A stretch of 7,244 nt of DNA. Origin: an uncultured Christensenella sp. (GTDB taxonomy: Bacteria; Bacillota; Clostridia; Christensenellales; UBA1750). The notes under the pieces were generated by a model. The model did no database searches and was not told where the DNA came from. It saw only the letters and a program-made list of their open reading frames with translations. Below are positions 5,443-7,244 of this stretch, one piece after another. Position 1 is the first letter of the stretch. Each line of letters opens with the position of its first letter. The position numbers and the translations under genes were made by a program. The DNA lies in the NCBI GenBank assembly GCA_905193155.1, contig CAJJNQ010000068.1, forward strand, positions 1 through 7,244. The letters are read 5' to 3'.

Positions 5443-7170
5443 ATGGAAGCCAGAAAAATGTATGAAAAGTGGCTGAAGGACTTTGCGGACGACGCGGAGC
5501 TGGTCGCGGAACTGAAAGGTCTGGAGGGCAACGACAAGGAGATCGAGGATCGCTTCTATAAAGGACTGGAATTCGGCACGGCGGGCATGCGCGGCGTGAT
5601 CGCTTACGGCACCAACCGCATGAACGTCTATAACGTCCGCCGGGCGACGCAGGGCCTTGCCCAGTTCATCGGAAAGGTGGAGGGCGGCGCGCAGCGCGGC
5701 GTGGCGATTGCCTACGATTCCCGCAAGTTCTCGAAAGAGTTTGCGCAGGAGGCTGCGCTGGTGCTCTGCGCCAACGGCGTCAAGGCCTATCTTTACGAGA
5801 GTCTACGCCCCGTTCCGGTGCTGTCCTTTACTGTCCGCCAGCTGAACTGCATCGCGGGCATTGTCATCACCGCCAGCCATAATCCGAAGATTTACAACGG
5901 CTACAAGGTCTATTGGCAGGACGGGGGCCAGCTTCCTCCCGAGCGCGCAGATGAAGTTCTCGCCTGCATCAATCAGCTCGACTATACCGATTATAAGACC
6001 ATGGATAAGCAGGCTGCGCTGGATGCGGGGCTGCTGCACATCATCGGCAAAGAAGTGGACGACATCTATATGTCCCGCGTGCGTTCGCTGTGCGTACAGC
6101 CCGAGCTCTGCCGCGAGATGGGCAAGACGATGCGCATCGTCTATTCGCCGCTGAACGGCTCCGGCAACGTGCCCGTGCGCCGCATCCTCAAGGAGGTCGG
6201 CTTTGAAAACGTGTTTGTTGTGCCGGAGCAGGAGATGCCCGACCCGAATTTTACCACTGTCGGCGCTGCGCCCAACCCGGAGAACTACTCCGCCTTTGAT
6301 CTGGCGCGTGAATTGGCTGTGAAGGAAAACGCCGATGTGATCTTCGCCACTGATCCCGACTGCGATCGCCTGGGCTGTCTGGTACGCGCGGCAGACGGCA
6401 GCTTCATCGTGCTTACCGGCAATCAGATCGGCTGCCTGCTGATGCACTATGTGCTCTCCGGCCGCAAGGCTGCGGGTACGCTGCCGAAAAACGGCGCGGT
6501 GGTCAAGTCCATCGTCTCCACTGATATGGCTAAGGCCATCGCCTCTGCCTTCGGCGTGGAGACCTTCGATGTGCTGACCGGCTTTAAGTTCATCGCCGAA
6601 AAGATTCAGCAGTTTGAAGATACCGGTTCGCACGAATTCCTCTTCGGCTTTGAGGAGAGCTACGGCTTCCTGGCGGGCACCTTTGTGCGCGATAAGGATG
6701 CGGTCATCGCCTCAATGCTGCTGGCCGAAACCGCCGCATGGTATAAAAAGCAGGGCATGACCCTTTACGAGGGCCTGATGGCGCTGTATGAAAAGTACGG
6801 CTTCTATTCCGAAAAGGTAACTTCGTTCGCGCTGGAGGGCAAGGACGGTCTGGCGGAGATGGTCAAGCTCATGGCAAACCTGCGCACCGGCTGGCCCAAG
6901 GAGCTGGGCGGCCTTGCCGTCAAAGCCGTCCGCGATTATAAGACCGGCCTGCGCACCGAGGAAGACAAGCAGACCAAGCTCGATTACCCGACCTCCGATG
7001 TGCTTTTCTATGAGCTGGAAGGCGGCGCGTGGGCGTGCATCCGTCCCTCCGGCACCGAACCCAAGGTCAAGGTTTACGTCAATGCCGTAACCGATTCCGC
7101 GGAAAAGTCCGCGGCGCTGACCCAGAAGCTGCTCGACGACGCCGTGAAATTGATGAAGGATCACATGTAA
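5443..7170 (+). CDS. phosphoglucomutase/phosphomannomutase (alpha-D-phosphohexomutase family)
   Basis: A cytoplasmic enzyme of 575 residues interconverting hexose-1-phosphate and hexose-6-phosphate, linking glycolysis to nucleotide-sugar, envelope and glycogen synthesis. All four signatures are present in order: phospho-serine loop VITASHNP with Ser145, Mg-binding DPDCDRLG (Asp304, Asp306, Asp308), sugar-binding GFEESYG (402-408, Glu404/Ser406), and phosphate-binding RPSGTEPKVKVY (534-545). An early EFGTAGMRG (43-51) is typical of the long PgcA-like subgroup, and the length fits. The ATG at 5443 has AGGAGG (5428-5433) 9 nt upstream; the Met at codon 6 is a weaker choice. Glucose versus mannose preference cannot be read here. 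It follows the ferritin-like gene by 49 nt with no terminator between them. Confidence 0.95.
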   Translation: MEARKMYEKWLKDFADDAELVAELKGLEGNDKEIEDRFYKGLEFGTAGMRGVIAYGTNRMNVYNVRRATQGLAQFIGKVEGGAQRGVAIAYDSRKFSKEFAQEAALVLCANGVKAYLYESLRPVPVLSFTVRQLNCIAGIVITASHNPKIYNGYKVYWQDGGQLPPERADEVLACINQLDYTDYKTMDKQAALDAGLLHIIGKEVDDIYMSRVRSLCVQPELCREMGKTMRIVYSPLNGSGNVPVRRILKEVGFENVFVVPEQEMPDPNFTTVGAAPNPENYSAFDLARELAVKENADVIFATDPDCDRLGCLVRAADGSFIVLTGNQIGCLLMHYVLSGRKAAGTLPKNGAVVKSIVSTDMAKAIASAFGVETFDVLTGFKFIAEKIQQFEDTGSHEFLFGFEESYGFLAGTFVRDKDAVIASMLLAETAAWYKKQGMTLYEGLMALYEKYGFYSEKVTSFALEGKDGLAEMVKLMANLRTGWPKELGGLAVKAVRDYKTGLRTEEDKQTKLDYPTSDVLFYELEGGAWACIRPSGTEPKVKVYVNAVTDSAEKSAALTQKLLDDAVKLMKDHM

Positions 7171-7211
7171 TTCGCGAAAATGTTCGGAATTAAGCACGAA
7201 TGAAACGACAG

Positions 7212-7244
7212 GTTTTTGCGAACCGTTCGGAGGTTTGCAAAAAC
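7212..7244 (+). repeat. 13-bp inverted repeat/hairpin at the right window edge
   Basis: Arms GTTTTTGCGAACC (7212-7224) and GGTTTGCAAAAAC (7232-7244) pair over 13 bp with one G-T wobble, around the loop GTTCGGA. It begins 42 nt after the phosphomutase stop. The T-run is in the left arm and the A-run in the right, the reverse of a usual terminator, and the window ends at the last paired base, so a following T-tract cannot be checked. An overlapping smaller palindrome, CGAAC-C-GTTCG (7219-7229), could form instead. Confidence 0.6.

Noticed and set aside
5803..6633. 276-codon minus-strand open frame
   Set aside because: It is entirely antisense to the phosphomutase, whose catalytic motifs are intact.

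Overview
This window looks like chromosomal DNA from a fairly GC-rich member of the Clostridia (Oscillospiraceae/Christensenellales-like gut Firmicute). That is an inference from strong AGGAGG-type ribosome binding sites, the gene families present and GC-rich codon use; no taxonomic marker gene is present.

Layout. (1) Bases 1-830 carry a small minus-strand regulatory unit: a 69-residue MerR/excisionase-like helix-turn-helix protein and, 47 nt downstream, an ECF-type RNA polymerase sigma factor that runs off the left edge. A candidate promoter lies upstream. (2) Bases 766-1152 contain no convincing gene; a strong GC hairpin with a T-tract (1051-1085) is a terminator for the minus-strand genes to its right. 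(3) Bases 1153-3604 form a tight minus-strand operon: an Lrp/AsnC regulator, a class I PLP aminotransferase (GTG start overlapping the regulator stop by 4 nt) and a rhomboid intramembrane protease (3 nt gap). It has its own candidate promoter, with an inverted repeat at the start region that could be an autoregulatory operator. (4) Bases 3625-4746, also minus strand, hold an O6-alkylguanine-DNA alkyltransferase (Ogt) and, upstream of it, an unrecognised protein with 16 cysteines in 178 residues, whose start region has a sporulation-sigma-like -10 element. (5) Bases 4902-7170, plus strand and divergent, hold a rubrerythrin-like ferritin-domain protein and a full-length phosphoglucomutase/phosphomannomutase, probably co-transcribed. 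(6) The last 33 bases form a near-perfect 13-bp inverted repeat.

Functionally the window is mostly housekeeping: amino-acid metabolism under local Lrp control, DNA alkylation repair, iron/oxidative-stress protection and hexose-phosphate interconversion. The less ordinary points are the rhomboid inside the Lrp-aminotransferase operon, a glutamine where the Ogt family normally has its arginine finger, the Cys-rich protein with a possible sporulation promoter, and the HTH/sigma unit at the left. I found no CRISPR array, insertion sequence, tRNA or rRNA, and no convincing sign of a wholly new system.
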